Positions 36,024 to 49,201 are shown, numbered from the stretch's first letter. The stretch: DNA of 64,000 nucleotides from Rhipicephalus microplus (GCF_043290135.1 NC_134701.1:66719502-66783501); one strand, 5' to 3'. Numbers and translations are program-made. Notes: generated from the letters alone by a model not told the origin.

Positions 36024-38232
36024 AAATGAGACCGGCCTAGAGCAGAGGTTTATAACTACAGCTCAAGGTGCTAGGCTAGAAGGGGACGAAGCTATATATA
36101 AGAACAAGGGTGACAGAAAAATTTCAACACAGAAGTGCTTTATGCACCACAATAGACAAGGATGAATCAAGTGGCGCAATGGCTCCATTTTCACAACAAG
36201 AGTGGGAAAGGGCTGAGAAAAGGGTTCCTAGTAGTACATCAACAGGCCCAGATGGCATTCCAATTGTGCTGATAAAGACATTAGGTCCGAAGTCTAAGCA
36301 GGCTTTGAGAGAGGCAGTGAGCAAAATAATAATCGATGGTGAAGTTCCCGATGGATGGAAACTTAGCAGGATGAGCATGATCTATAAAGGAAAGGGGGAC
36401 AAAGCTGACATAAACAACTACCGTCCTATAACAGTGACATCAGTGGTCTACAGGCTGGCGATGCAGAATATAAAGGAAAGACTGCAGGCATGGATAGAGG
36501 ATAATGGGTGCTGGGGGAACTGCAGAATGGGTTTCGGAAACACAAGAGGTTGGAAGACAATCTTTTCTCACTGACGCAGTGCATCGAAATAGCAAAAAAG
36601 GAACACAGACCACTATGACTAGCATATTTGGATATCAAGGGAGCGTACGATAGCGTGGTTCAAAAGTAATTGTGGGGAATACTGGACACACTAGGCGTGG
36701 AAAATGTAGTCACTAATTTTTTAAAGGAGATCTATAAAAGTAACAATTAGGTAGTTATAAAGTGAAAAAAACACGTATCTAAGCCCACAGAGGTGAAACG
36801 GGGGCTTAGGCAGGGGTGCCCTCTTTCACCCTTGTTATTCATGATGTACCTACAAGGATTAGAGGCCAAATTAATGGGAAGTGGACTGGGCTTCAACCTC
36901 TCTTTCGTCAAACAAGGAACACTCATTGAACAGGCACTACCAGCATTGATGTATGCAGATGATATAGTGCTAATGGCCGACAACAAGGACGATTTGCAGA
37001 GATTGCTGGACATCTGCGGTAATGAGGGAGATAGGTTAGGTTTCAGATTCAGTAAGAAAAAATCAGCAGTCATGATTTTTAATGACAATGAAGGTAGTGA
37101 GCTTAGAATACAGGAGGTCATGCTAGAGATAACAGATAAATACAAATATCGGGGCGTATGGATAAGCAATGGGGCCGAGTACCTAAGGGAACACGAAATA
37201 TACGTGTCGACTAAAGGTAACAGGAATGCAGCGGTAATGAAAAACAGGGCACTGTGGATTTACAATAGGTATGATGTTGTGAGAGGAATATGGAAAAGGG
37301 TCATGGTTCCTGGTCTGACGTTTGGCAATGCGGTCTTGTGCATGAGATCAGAAGTTCAAGCAAGATTAGAAATTAAGCAACGTGGAATAGGTAGGCTTGC
37401 CTTAGGAGCTCACGCGAATACACCAAATCAGGGAGTACAAGGTGATATGGGATGGACATCATTTGAGGGCAGGGAAGCTAGCAGCAAGATAAAATTTGAG
37501 AAGTGATTGAGAGAAATGGGGGAGGAGCGTTGGGCTAGGAATGTATTCAGCTACTTGTACACGAAGAATGTTGATACAAAATGGTGGAAGCGAACCAGAA
37601 AATTGACTGGTAAATACTTGGAAAACAGGAGGGGGCCAAACCAAAAAGAATTATCGGTTAAGAAGAAGGTGAAGGAAGCCGAGACCGATATGTGAAGAAT
37701 CGGCATGATTAAGAAGTCCGCACTAGAGATCTATCGAACTTTTAACCAGGAAATAGCTAAGGAAAGGATCTATGATAATACTCGGGGTAGTTCTCTACTG
37801 TTTGAGGCCAGGACGGGAGTATTGCGAACAAAGACATATATCGGGCCAAATACGAAGGGGTAGACACGGTATGCAGTGCGTGTGGAGAGGAAGAAGAAAC
37901 TGCCGAACACTTGATGATGTTCTGTAACGGGCTTCACCCTGTAGTTCAGGTTGATGGCGCAGAGTCTGTCAAAGCACTGGGGTTTAGGGACAGTGAGGGC
38001 AAAATCGACTTTAAGAGGGTAGAAGTAACGAGAAGAAGGTTATCTGATTGGTGGCTAAAGTCAAGGCACGAGTGAAGATTGAACCCTTTGCTGCAAAGTA
38101 CGAACCCTCAACCTCACTATATAAAGAAAAAAAAATCTAGTTTTTGGTTCATTATGTGAGGTGGAGGCTAGGTGGCGCTAACCACCGCCCGATCTAAAGG
38201 GTACAGCCATATCCATCCACCCATCCATCCAT
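36024..38232 (+). mobile_element. 5'-truncated LINE inserted into PLE family 1
   Basis: This 2.2-kb non-LTR element ends in an (ATCC)n tail (38207-38232). Left of it the PLE sequence ends GTTGGCCGG (to 36023), and right of it the PLE resumes CGGTCTTTCGGG (38233 on). Removing the insert makes the PLE contiguous with a shared CGG, which fixes both borders and shows the LINE arrived after the PLE. The tail is a tetranucleotide repeat rather than poly(A), although an A9 run lies at 38129-38137. The apurinic endonuclease is absent, so the copy is 5' truncated. Confidence 0.85.
36110..38074 (+). pseudogene. LINE ORF2 reverse transcriptase, frame-broken
   Basis: The first block (36110-36574) has SSTSTGPDGIPIVLIK, WKLSRMSMIYKGKGDK and NNYRPITVTSVVYRL, the early RT motifs. 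A broken stretch follows (SLAYLDIKGAYDSV region, stop at about 36618). The block 36793-37506 has KRGLRQGCPLSPLLF and the catalytic YADD box (ALPALMYADDIVLMAD), then the thumb region. Further blocks after a stop and one frame change end with CSACGEEEETAEHLMMFC, the CCHC-like motif near LINE C-termini, and stop at about 38074. At least three stops or shifts make it non-functional. The exact LINE clade is not assigned. Confidence 0.85.
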
Positions 38233-39345
38233 CGGTCTTTCGGGCGGGAGAGGAGGCGGCCCAGCGTACACGAAGGCACGTGCGCGATGCGAACCCCTTC
38301 CTTTTTGAAGATCCGCGCTAACATCTCGCTGGTTCCCTGAACGTATGGAACCGGTACGCGTTTCGGGGGGGCTGCCAATTGAGGTTAATTAGGGTTTTCG
38401 TAATCTCTGTTTCTCTGCGTTGCGCGTAGCGGCTCGAATAAAGTTTTTTGTGTATCTGTTTTTTCTAAGGTGCGCGATTACGCGGGCCTCTTCTTTCTTT
38501 CGCTATGTGCCATTGGAGCATAAGTTCTTAGCTCTCTCGAGTAGCGTGGTCACAACCGAGGCCTTATGGCAGGCGGGTTGGAAAGAATCGAATTGAAGGT
38601 AGTGGTTAGTGTGCGTTGGCTTCCTATGAACGAAGAATTCCAGGCCTTTGCGCTTTCTTGCCACCTAGACATCGAGAAAGGGCAGGCAGTGGTCGCTTTC
38701 ACACTCGGTCGTGAATTGTATGGTTGGGTGCAAGGAATTTAGATGTTGTCTTAAGTTTTCAATTTCAGACGTCTTCATGACGCAAAAGCAATTGTTCATA
38801 TAACGCAGAAAAACCTTGGGTCACAACGAGAAGGAGCTGAGTGCTTTCTCTTCTATGTTCTCCATGGTCAGGTTTGCCACTGTGACGGAGATGGAAGCTC
38901 CCATCGCGGCTCCACTGTTCGGCCTGAAAATAGTTCCTTTGTAGGAGAAGTACGTACTGGACAAGCAGAACTCCAGTAGACGGCAGAGCTCGTCAACCGC
39001 CAAAGGAGTCCTTTCACTCAGGCTTGCGTCCCCCTCAAGCGCAGAACGGGCAGCAGAGACAGCTAAGGGAACTGGCACGTTGGTGAACAATGAAACGACG
39101 TCAAATGAGATCATGCTCTCGTCATAGCCGATGCTCGCATCTGACGCTAGATGCACGAAGTGGCTGGAGTCACGGACATGAGTTGGTGTCTTCCGGGTTA
39201 GTGGGGTGAAGATTCGGAATAGAAAATTTGAAAGGGCTTGATATGGGGAGGAAGTGAAGTCTACAATGGGTCGAAGGGGGACGTCAGGCTTTTGAATTTT
39301 GGTAGTCCATAGAAACTCTGTGCGGATCGTTACGGCAGATTACCC
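38233..39345 (-). pseudogene. PLE family 1: reverse transcriptase and linker
   Basis: Minus strand from about 39345: FYGLPK, one frame slip, then [20 protein letters not shown]; block 39156-38821 with [16 protein letters not shown] and [20 protein letters not shown] (RT motifs before the catalytic box); then RYMNNCFCV, where active PLEs have a YxDD-type box, so both catalytic acidic residues appear changed to Asn. It continues with the fingers/linker region (FFVHRKPTHTNHYLQFDS, with a TAG upstream) and, at 38378-38233, VPYVQGTSEMLARIFKKEGV and LLSRPKDR, the linker before GIY-YIG. The 5' part of the RT is missing. This is one PLE with 35777-36023, separated by the LINE. Confidence 0.85.
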
Positions 39346-39939
39346 AAGAAATACGGAACGTCGTATAAACTTCTCGAAACGTCTAGAAAGGTATGCGGAC
39401 ATCTAGGTATAGTATTTGACGTTGAATAAACGTTTTTCAAAGGAAGTTTTTTAGAAGACGTTGAGGAAACGTTCTTTACAAGAAGTCTTTTTCAGAACGT
39501 TTACTAAAAGTTATTCTCTAGAACGTTGGTATAATTCGCGGTTGAGGTCTCAGGGGTGTTTTCTGCGTCTTTTTCTTTTTTTGAACCAAAATAATATTCG
39601 CTTTACATATGTATGTAGTATATATTTTTACATATTTTTTACATATCTAAATGTAATAATTGAGTTCTCTAGTCAGCATTAAGAAATTAAGATGCGCCAA
39701 TGCGGCGTGCGCCTGCGCGGCTAGAACAATTTTACTTGTCTGGGCGTGTTTACCGGCCGCTCAGTCGCCTCTCGAAGAAGCGGGTTTGAGTCCATTACTC
39801 TCGTGTTTTGAAAGTGTACTTGCGCTTTGTGTTCATGTTTGTGTTCTGCTTCTGTTTTCTTTTTCAATTTCATGACATCGTAGATCTCGTAAATATAGCA
39901 AACACATCCTTAAGCATGCTACAAAATTGGAGGATTTAA
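39346..39939. other. Non-coding; degenerate GAACGTT-type repeats
   Basis: Between 39355 and 39530 the motif (G/A)AACGT(T/C) recurs about seven times at irregular spacing (for example GAGGAAACGTTC, CAGAACGTTTAC, TAGAACGTTGG), suggesting an eroded tandem repeat. The rest is AT-rich without recognised content. Confidence 0.35.
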
Positions 39940-40660
39940 ATTCATTACCAATTAATGCCAAAAAACTAAGGCTATCTTGTTCACACCACCGCAAAAACAT
40001 GTAATCTGCAGCAGTGCTCTTTACCTAGGCGCAGATAAGACAGGATTAGTTGACAACGTAAAAACATTAGGCGTTATTTTTAACAATCAATTAAACTAGG
40101 ATGTACATGTTGAACATATTGCATCTAAACTAGCTAGAGCCTGTGGTGTTATCTGCCGATTACGATACATGCTTCCTACCAAAATAAAACTTATGTTTTA
40201 TAACAGTCTGTTCATATCGCTTGTCAATTACTGTAATCTAGTGTGGGGCACATCAAGAACAAACATTCATAGCTTATAAACTTTACAAAAAAACTATGCG
40301 GCATATTGTCACTGCTCCATTTGATGCAATACCAAAGAAAGATTCCATACTCTCAATGTACTGCTTATTGAACACTTTTACGAATACAATCTTGTTTTGA
40401 AAATAAAGAAGCATTTCAGGGGCAACAATGCGATATTTTTAAACTTGTGTAACCTAGTTGTATCACAGGAACCATTATAGGAATTCAGAAAACGAAATCA
40501 TTGGGTTTCGCCATTATAAAGAACAAATTACGGCTCATGTCAGTTGCAGTACCAAGTGCCTTGGGCACTAAATGTGTTTCATTCCTCAAAAACCGAGTTG
40601 AGCACTCTTACAAAAAAGGCGCTAAATTAAACTTACTAAATAAGGGTACAATTATATAAA
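39940..40660 (+). pseudogene. Decayed LINE RT 3' part (CR1/L2/Jockey-like)
   Basis: Plus-strand reading gives DNVKTLGVIFNNQLN, a stop, then HVEHIASKLARACGVICRLR, MLPTKIKLMFYNSLFISLVN and YCNLVWGTS, with more stops after. The LGVxFD...HI..KL....G.L.R.R..LP......LYNSL...L.YC..VWG pattern is the well-known region after the RT palm in CR1/L2/Jockey-type LINEs. No catalytic YADD box remains. It is unrelated in sequence to the LINE at 36-38 kb. Confidence 0.7.
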
Positions 40661-41346
40661 CATTAATTGCCGATCTCAAATTCATGTTTTTTGTCTTTTT
40701 TTTCTATGCTGAATTACATGTATGTATCAAAACTGTTGTGTGTGAATAGATGTAGATATGTTGTGTCAATATATAATAGGGAAAGTGTTCAGACATTGCG
40801 AAGACGGAACGCAGCAGCTCGGGTCTGATGGAGTTTGAGACAGTATCCGAAGCCATCGAAGCATTAATCATGTCCAACCACACTCCAATCAACAACACCA
40901 ACGGCAAGTTTCCTTACATTCTCAAGCTGTGCTTCTCGTCATCGGGACCGAGGTACTAAAGAGCCGGTCGGCCGCTGCAGCTTCGAAGAGCCCCCCTGTC
41001 TACTGTCTTCGCAGCTGGGGTTCAGACATCGTCACAATTGCTTCTTCTTCAGCACGAGAGACAACACGGGGGGAAGGGAAGACACTTTAAACAAGATGAC
41101 CTAACTCAAAATAGAGTACAGAAGACTTACAAAAACAAATAAAAAAGACACACAACACATGCTCCAGAAACTCCACCCCAACTACTACTATCACTACAAA
41201 AATAAAAACGCAGCAAGCAAAGACAAGACACAATGTGCAAATTACAACTTTCACACTTTATTGTTCTTCGTGTGTATAGAAAGTGACAAAAACAAAGCAT
41301 ACAACATAGAAGATATTGCTAACATAAAAGAGTGTGTATATTTATT
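40661..41346. other. Non-coding, nothing recognised
   Basis: No coding motif. It includes a GC-richer stretch (40800-41080), which might belong to the neighbouring retroelements, and an A-rich stretch to 41230. Confidence 0.3.
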
Positions 41347-41454
<108 letters not shown>

Positions 41455-41485
41455 AGTAGATCCTCCGTGAGTGGTCACAACGTGG

Positions 41486-41532
41486 TTTATTTCGACGTTT
41501 CGGCCTAGAGTCTGGCCTTCATCAGGAATAAA
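41486..41532 (-). ncRNA. Hammerhead ribozyme, left arm of the palindrome
   Basis: Minus strand: TTTATTC (stem I), CTGATGA (core), A, GGCC-AGACTCTA-GGCC (stem II and loop), GAAACGTC (core with minimal stem III and GTC cleavage site), GAAATAAA (stem I, one bulge). This is the minimal type I hammerhead layout known from Penelope-like elements and retrozymes. All catalytic core positions are intact, so self-cleavage after GUC is expected, perhaps as a dimer because stem III is almost absent. Confidence 0.85.
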
Positions 41533-41554
41533 GATACAGTTTGTCGGTGCTCAG

Positions 41555-41561
41555 CTTTATA
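41555..41561 (-). promoter_or_regulatory. TATA-like box before the left hammerhead
   Basis: Minus-strand TATAAAG (within TTGTATAAAGCTGAGC) lies 23 bp before stem I of the ribozyme, a distance that would place transcription initiation at or just before the ribozyme. The right arm has the same arrangement. Confidence 0.45.
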
Positions 41562-42778
41562 CAATCTCAAATAAGAGGGCAAGGTAAGAGGAAAAAAAGA
41601 AAAGAAAAAAAAAGAATAGAAAAGAAAAGGAAAGAAAAAAAAGAAAAAAGAGAAAAATATTATACGGTGAACGCCCCTCGGGTGCCCCCCTTCCACTTTT
41701 CCCTCCACTCCCCCCCATCTCTCTCCCCCCTCTCCCCTTCACCTTTCTGATGTCAGCGGTCTGTGTATGTTTCCGTTCACTAGCGCATTCCTCCCGATCA
41801 GACGGTCCCACTGGCGGTTCGGTGTGGGGCAAAAAAGAGCTTTTCAGGAAGTCCTAAGCCTTTAACTGCTCGGGGTCCCGTAAACAATTCGTCGTAGAAG
41901 GACGGGGGCCGCGTATTGTGGCAGAGGCTGGTCAGCGGGCATTTTAGGAAGTTCTAAGCCTTTAACTACTCCGCGCCCTGTCAACATTTCGTCGTAAAAA
42001 TAGGGGTGCCCCGTATTGCGGTAGGCTGTGCAAGCGCGTGCAATGCGAATTCCTGGCCCGCTTCTAAATTACGCGTGTCGTGGGGGCCTCCCGGCTGTGC
42101 ACATGGTTGCTGTTGGGCATGTCGTGCATGGCACAATTGATTGGGTAGTAAAATAAAAAATAAAACTGTTTTCTGTTTTATTTTACTACCCAATCAATTG
42201 TGCCATGCACGACATGCCCAACAGCAACCATGTGCACAGCCGGGAGGCCCCCACGACACGCGTAATTTAGAAGCGGGCCAGGAATTCGCATTGCACGCGC
42301 TTGCACAGCCTACCGCAATACGGGGCACCCCTATTTTTACGACGAAATGTTGACAGGGCGCGGAGTAGTTAAAGGCTTAGAACTTCCTAAAATGCCCGCT
42401 GACCAGCCTCTGCCACAATACGCGGCCCCCGTCCTTCTACGACGAATTGTTTACGGGACCCCGAGCAGTTAAAGGCTTAGGACTTCCTGAAAAGCTCTTT
42501 TTTGCCCCACACCGAACCGCCAGTGCCAGGAGGGACCGTCTGATCGGGAGGAATGCGCTAGTGAACGGAAACATACACAGACCGCTGACATCAGAAAGGT
42601 GAAGGGGAGAGGGGGGAGAGAGATGGGGGGGAGTGGAGGGAAAAGTGGAAGGGGGGCACCCGAGGGGCGTTCACCGTATAATATTTTTCTCTTTTTTCTT
42701 TTTTTTCTTTCCTTTTCTTTTCTATTCTTTTTTTTCTTTTCTTTTTTTCCTCTTACCTTGCCCTCTTATTTGAGATTG

Positions 42779-42785
42779 TATAAAG
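42779..42785 (+). promoter_or_regulatory. TATA-like box before the right hammerhead
   Basis: TATAAAG 22 bp upstream of the right-arm ribozyme; the mirror image of the left-arm box. Confidence 0.45.
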
Positions 42786-42807
42786 CTGAGCACCGACAAA
42801 CTGTATC

Positions 42808-42854
42808 TTTATTCCTGATGAAGGCCAGACTCTAGGCTGAAACGTCGAAATAAA
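42808..42854 (+). ncRNA. Hammerhead ribozyme, right arm of the palindrome
   Basis: TTTATTC, CTGATGA, A, GGCC-AGACTCTA-GGCT, GAAACGTC, GAAATAAA. It is identical to the left-arm copy except that the last stem II base is T instead of C, turning the closing G-C pair into G-U. The core is intact, so activity is plausible but weaker. Confidence 0.82.
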
Positions 42855-42926
42855 CCACGTTGTGACCACTCACGGAGGATCTACTAGACTATATGCAACG
42901 CTACGGCCACTCAACCACCATGCCTG

Positions 42927-44560
<1,634 letters not shown>

Positions 44561-44640
<80 letters not shown>
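44561..44640. repeat. (TA)n microsatellite at the 3' edge of PLE family 3
   Basis: About 40 TA units, one interrupted by GT, abutting the 3' end of the PLE (which reads leftwards). Confidence 0.97.
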
Positions 44641-44678
44641 TGAGTTAACTTGCAGATAGCACATAAGAAAAGGATCGT

Positions 44679-44724
44679 ATTTACTAACGTTTCGGCCGTG
44701 GCACGGCCTTCGTCAGAGTAAGTA
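44679..44724 (-). ncRNA. Hammerhead ribozyme of PLE family 3
   Basis: Minus strand: TTACT (stem I), CTGACGA (core; the seventh position may vary), A, GGCCGT-GCC-ACGGCC (perfect 6-bp stem II), GAAACGTT (core and cleavage triplet GTT), AGTAA (stem I). The core is complete and both stems pair fully, so self-cleavage is likely. It sits 40 bp before the (TA)n border and about 290 bp after the PLE stop codon, the position expected for a PLE terminal repeat. Confidence 0.88.
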
Positions 44725-44744
44725 GGTATGATACAATGCAGCCG

Positions 44745-44752
44745 TTTTTATA
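44745..44752 (-). promoter_or_regulatory. TATA-like box before the family 3 hammerhead
   Basis: Minus-strand CCTATAAAAACGGC lies about 22 bp before stem I, repeating the TATA-then-ribozyme spacing seen in both arms of the palindrome. Confidence 0.45.
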
Positions 44753-46070
44753 GGCTCACGTGATGAACTCTCGGTATAGCAGCTAGGACAATCAAAGTAA
44801 AAAAATGGTAATCTGTGAGAACCTCTTGTTGATATGACTGACATGTGACGGGTGCATGAATATACAAGTCTCAAATTTCCTTGCGCATCGACACGCGGGG
44901 CACAGTATGCTTGGCAGGACATGCAAAAGAGCTTTGAAGTAATGAAACCACGGTTGACTAATATACATTCTAATATACACTAAAATATTTTACTAATCTA
45001 AGAAGTCGTGTTGTTATAGTGCGAGGCAGGTGAGCTTTCCTACGTTTTCATTGATACCTGAACGAATGGTGTTAAATTTATGGATCAAGAAGGATTCCCT
45101 CACTTCCCTATCGTGATTTGTCTTGAAACCGGACTGAATAATAGTGGCCCTAATTTTGTCGAAACCATGGCCAGGCATACTGACGTGCTTCGACAGCGGT
45201 AGATTAGGGAGGCTTACGGCATGTGCACAGTGATTATTAAAACGAATTCTGAAACTTGTCTCTGTTTGACCTATGTACTGAGCTCCGCATGTTGAACACT
45301 CGAGAAGATAGATGACGTTTATACTATCACACGTGTAGTTCCCATTTATCTTTACAGAAAAACTGGACGATGTACTTAAAACTGTTTTAGATGTCGTCAT
45401 GTGCGCGCACACTTTGCAACGTGGTTTGTTGCAGGGATGACAGCCTTCATGATGTGAACACGTGGTTTTAGATGAGGTTAGTAAATCACGAAGGTTCCGC
45501 GACCGCCGGTAGACCACGCGTGGTTGTTCTGTAAAGATTCCTTTGAGCCGCTCGCTCTGTATTAAAATGTTAAAATGTTTCTTTAGGATATGGTTCACAT
45601 TTGGAGCTGAGGCCGCATGCGTCAAAATTAGATTAGTCCGCGAACAATCTTTGGGTCTTTTGTTAGTACTCAGCAGGTCTAAACGGTCAAGCTCTTCGGC
45701 ACGTTTGATGGCGTCTGTGATTATGCTGGCCGGATAACTCTGTTTTTCGAGCGCGCTCCGAAGTTGTTCGCAGTGGCGGGAAAATTCGCTGCTATCAGAG
45801 CATATTCTTTTAAAACGGACTGCTTGGTTGTAGGGAAGACTAGTTTTGTTGTGTTTCACGTGACTACTACTAAAGTGAAGATATTGCTGCCTATCCGTGG
45901 GTTTCCTGTAAAGATTAGTTATCAGCTTCCCGTTACGTAGAGGGACCATGACATCAAGGAAGTTTATGTTCACAGGTGAATATGAGTGCGAAAAAGAAAT
46001 CGCCGGATGGGCGTTGTTAAGATCTGCTATGAAAGAAAGAAGTTGCGATTCAATATGGTGCCAGATTAGG

Positions 46071-46531
<461 letters not shown>

Positions 46532-46669
46532 AGGATTTCATCAGGATTTCTTTATGCACATCAGCACACTCTTTATGAGCCAAAGAGTGTGCTACATTCG
46601 CCGCCATGGTTACTAGTGGCGCTGACTGACACTCCCACGTTTACATTCACATATATACCCAATAAAGTG

Positions 46670-46861
46670 GCAGGGTGGGTAGCTCCGTGGTAGAGCATCG
46701 AACGCGTACGTTATTCGAAGGTCGCAGGTCCGGTTCCTGCCCACGGCAAGTTATCTTTTCACCCACTTTTCTTTGTTCATATTTACATTACAATTCGGTC
46801 TTATAACTTCCCCTATACTTTCCTTGGCATCTTTGTCTGTTAGATCTCATTATATTGTGTC
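46670..46861 (+). mobile_element. tRNA-derived SINE (GTAGCTC family)
   Basis: The head is tRNA-like with an A box (GGGTAGCTCCGTGGTAGAGC) and a B box-like GGTCCGGTTCCTGCC, but the anticodon arm is distorted (AACGCGTACGTTATTCGAAG). It is followed by an AT-rich body through CTTATAACTTCCCCTATACT. The body and the damaged arm argue for a SINE, not a functional tRNA gene. Confidence 0.65.
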
Positions 46862-47159
46862 AAAACACGGAAACGCGAGCCCTTAGGTATACACTTCTTT
46901 CCCTTACACACATATATATCCCAGCGGAGGAGTGAGGTAAGTTTGCCCCTCTCCCCCCCCCCCCCCCCACTCGCGAAAGCGTTGGTAGCCACTGGCTGCA
47001 CCGGTTCTTAGTCACGATTTCACGATGCAAATTAGACACGAGAGTGCCACCGGGGCACCGATTCGCAGTTTTCATGCCGCTTCTTTAGGCACTAAGCTTC
47101 AAAACCAAGGGAAGCATGCACGGTGTCCACAGAAAAAGCGCAGGAAATGCAATGTCCTA

Positions 47160-47766
47160 GCAGATAGCACAACCAGGCTATGAGTGACGTCACCACGTAG
47201 GTGGCGCGATGGTATGTCCTCGAGGCCAACACATTCATTCAACGATCTAGAGTTCATCCAGCGAAAGGGGCACGGGGCGTACGTTCGTGCGTCCTATCTT
47301 TTCCTATGCGGGTTCACGGGTTGGCCATCCTGCCACAGCCATCTTGGATTGCACGGCTCGCCTCCTATAGCCCGTGGGCAACGCGAATACTTTTGTCATC
47401 CATTCACGTCCTCTGATACCAAATTTGGTACATGTGGAGCTAGCGAAGCGACCGCGAACGCATCATGAGCCTGTTATGTAGTCATGACTTACATGGCACG
47501 CATGTCATGATTTGCGCGTCAGGGTCTGTCACTTATGTTCGCAGTGCAGTAATGTCATACCATACCAGTTTTTTAACATGTTAACGAAACCACTGCAATA
47601 CCAACAAGACCAATAAATGTAGAGCATGACATTCATGACATACATGTCATAATTTTCATGTTATGACTAGTCATTTGTGCTTGTAGTACAGTCATGTTAT
47701 ACCATACCAAGTTTGGTATTGATACCAGTATCGAAACGACCAGGAGAGCTAAATGTCGTCGGCGGC

Positions 47767-47858
<92 letters not shown>

Positions 47859-47900
47859 AATGCTCAAAGTTACCAAAGTTTGTTAAGAAATGCTTCGCAT
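47160..47900 (+). repeat. Interspersed repeat with internal duplication and (CAGA)n
   Basis: 47480-47640 and 47630-47765 are diverged tandem versions of one unit (ATGACTTACATGGCAC ... GTCATACCATACCA versus ATGACATACATGTCAT ... GTTATACCATACCA). A (CAGA)n tract of about 23 units runs 47767-47858, followed by AAATGCTTCGCATTT. No coding domain. It is probably a non-autonomous tick repeat; the family is not named. Confidence 0.5.
47767..47858. repeat. (CAGA)n microsatellite
   Basis: About 23 uninterrupted CAGA units. The Gln-Thr-Asp-Arg frames across it are artefacts. Confidence 0.98.
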
Positions 47901-47906
47901 TTAAAA

Positions 47907-48062
47907 CTTCTGCGATTGTACTTTGGAGCAAACAGGGTAGTTCAACGTCGCGGCACACTCAACTACGAGGTTGTCTCCGACGGCATCACGAACTCTCAAC
48001 GACGCCGATCGCAACCTGAAGTCGTCCATGTCGGGCGCCTCAAGCCGTTTCATGCGCATTAA
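47907..48062 (+). pseudogene. Ty3/gypsy integrase C-terminal tail (older remnant)
   Basis: The plus-strand frame LLRLYFGANRVVQRRGTLNY, then EVVSDGITNSQRRR and PEVVHVGRLKPFHAH, stops at TAA. It parallels the C-terminus of the intact-length gypsy at 49269 (CRYFGPYEVLNR ... VTYEV ... TEVVHVVRMKPYHD) but is clearly diverged, so it belongs to another gypsy family, on the opposite strand. It starts abruptly next to the (CAGA)n repeat, so the rest of pol is lost. Confidence 0.75.
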
Positions 48063-48960
48063 CGAACTGAGGGGAACGTGTTTGTTGTTGTTGTTATAGC
48101 TGTATCGTAATTTCTGGCTTGTACTTTCTCGCATTATTACTGTACTTATCTTCTGTTAACGCATCGGCACGATGCCTTTTTCAGAGGGAAACGATGCCAC
48201 GATCTTTCTTCAAGTTCTCTTATCGCCCCGTTACATACACGTGTTTCTCAGCGCATACCACGCCTGCAGTGTTCGAGAAGGTTCGGTACGGTAGTAAATT
48301 TTCGTAAAAATTACGCCCACTTCGCAAACATTACAGATTATTGTGGAACCTACGTGGCTGCTAGCGCCCCACCGTGGTGGTCTAGTGCCTAAGATACACG
48401 GCTGCGGACCCACAGGTCGCGGGATCGAATACCTGCTGCTGAGGCTGCATTGTCGATGGAGGTGAAATTGCTGTAGGCCCTTGTGGTCTGGTTTGGGTGC
48501 ACGTTAAAGAACCTCAGGTAGTCAAAATTTCCGGAGCCCTCCCCTACGGCGTCTCTCATAATCATATGGTGGTTTTGGGACACTCAACCCTATATATCTA
48601 TCGACTTAACAAACTTATGGCCCGAAAAAAAAACACGAGAAAAGGCACTTGACTTCTCCCATGTTTTCTTTTTTTCGAGCCATAAGCTCATTAAAAATGA
48701 ACTAACTCACCCAACAAGTCACTCTGCTGAATCTATCTACGTTGCCGCTAGCGATGACGCTAGAACATTCGATGGCACGTGTATAAATGACAACGCACTT
48801 CGATACCTGTCAGTTGATCGACGGTCAGCGCTCAGACGACCGCTAATGGTGCCTCTGTCTATCGCTGTAATTTGTCTTTTCGTTGACGGCGACAAGTTCC
48901 GCCGAAGAAACAGTTTAATCTTCGACCTACAGTCTGTTCCGTTCTAAAGTTACTGTATAT
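48063..48960 (+). repeat. Probable 3' UTR/LTR remnant of the older gypsy, containing a SINE
   Basis: Sequence after the integrase tail contains GCATCGGCACGATGCC (inverted-repeat-like) at about 48163-48178 and a TATA-like GTGTATAAATG at 48779-48789, as an LTR promoter would. A SINE (48366-48600) sits inside it, and the young gypsy inserted at its right end. LTR borders were not resolved. Confidence 0.35.
48366..48600 (+). mobile_element. tRNA-derived SINE, GGTGGTCTAGTG family, copy 1
   Basis: Box A-like GGTGGTCTAGTGCCTAAG and box B-like GGTCGCGGGATCGAAT are followed by the body ATGGAGGTGAAATTGCTGTA ... GGTGCACGTTAAAGAACCTC ... CCGGAGCCCTCCCCTACGG ... GGTTTTGGGACACTCAA. The same body occurs at 59034, 59668 and 61385. 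This resembles the Ruka-type SINEs described from ticks. Confidence 0.85.
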
Positions 48961-49201
48961 TGTAGCGATGCTGAGGCAGATAGGCCAAAAAAACAAGCAA
49001 CTTTATTAGGGCGAACTTGTGCCCACAGGTCTAATGACTATGGTCGTCGAGTCCAAGTAGCTGAGAGGCACAGAGTCCACTAACTTCCTCTTTCTCGTTG
49101 TTGGAGCGCACGAACGCGTGACGCATGCCAGCCGGGTCTTGCTGGTGCTCTTGCCATGATGATTGCGGCGGCTACTTGAACGTGGCCAACCTGTCGCGGC
49201 A
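48961..49201 (-). repeat. 3' LTR of the gypsy element
   Basis: It starts TGTAGCGATG and ends CTGTCGCGGCA on the plus strand. On the element's strand it carries AATAAA (49002-49007), a likely poly(A) signal. It is next to the polypurine tract at 49202-49216. Confidence 0.95.

Noticed and set aside
41981..42353. Pair of identical ~70-codon frames facing each other in the palindrome
   Set aside because: They are mirror images created by the palindrome and have no domain.
46670..46745. Functional tRNA gene
   Set aside because: A and B boxes are present, but the anticodon arm does not fold and a SINE body follows; called as SINE. The same reasoning applies to 60612 and the GGTGGTCTAGTG copies.
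47694..48062. 122-codon frame as one gene
   Set aside because: Its N-terminal half is the (CAGA)n microsatellite; only the gypsy integrase tail from 47907 is meaningful.
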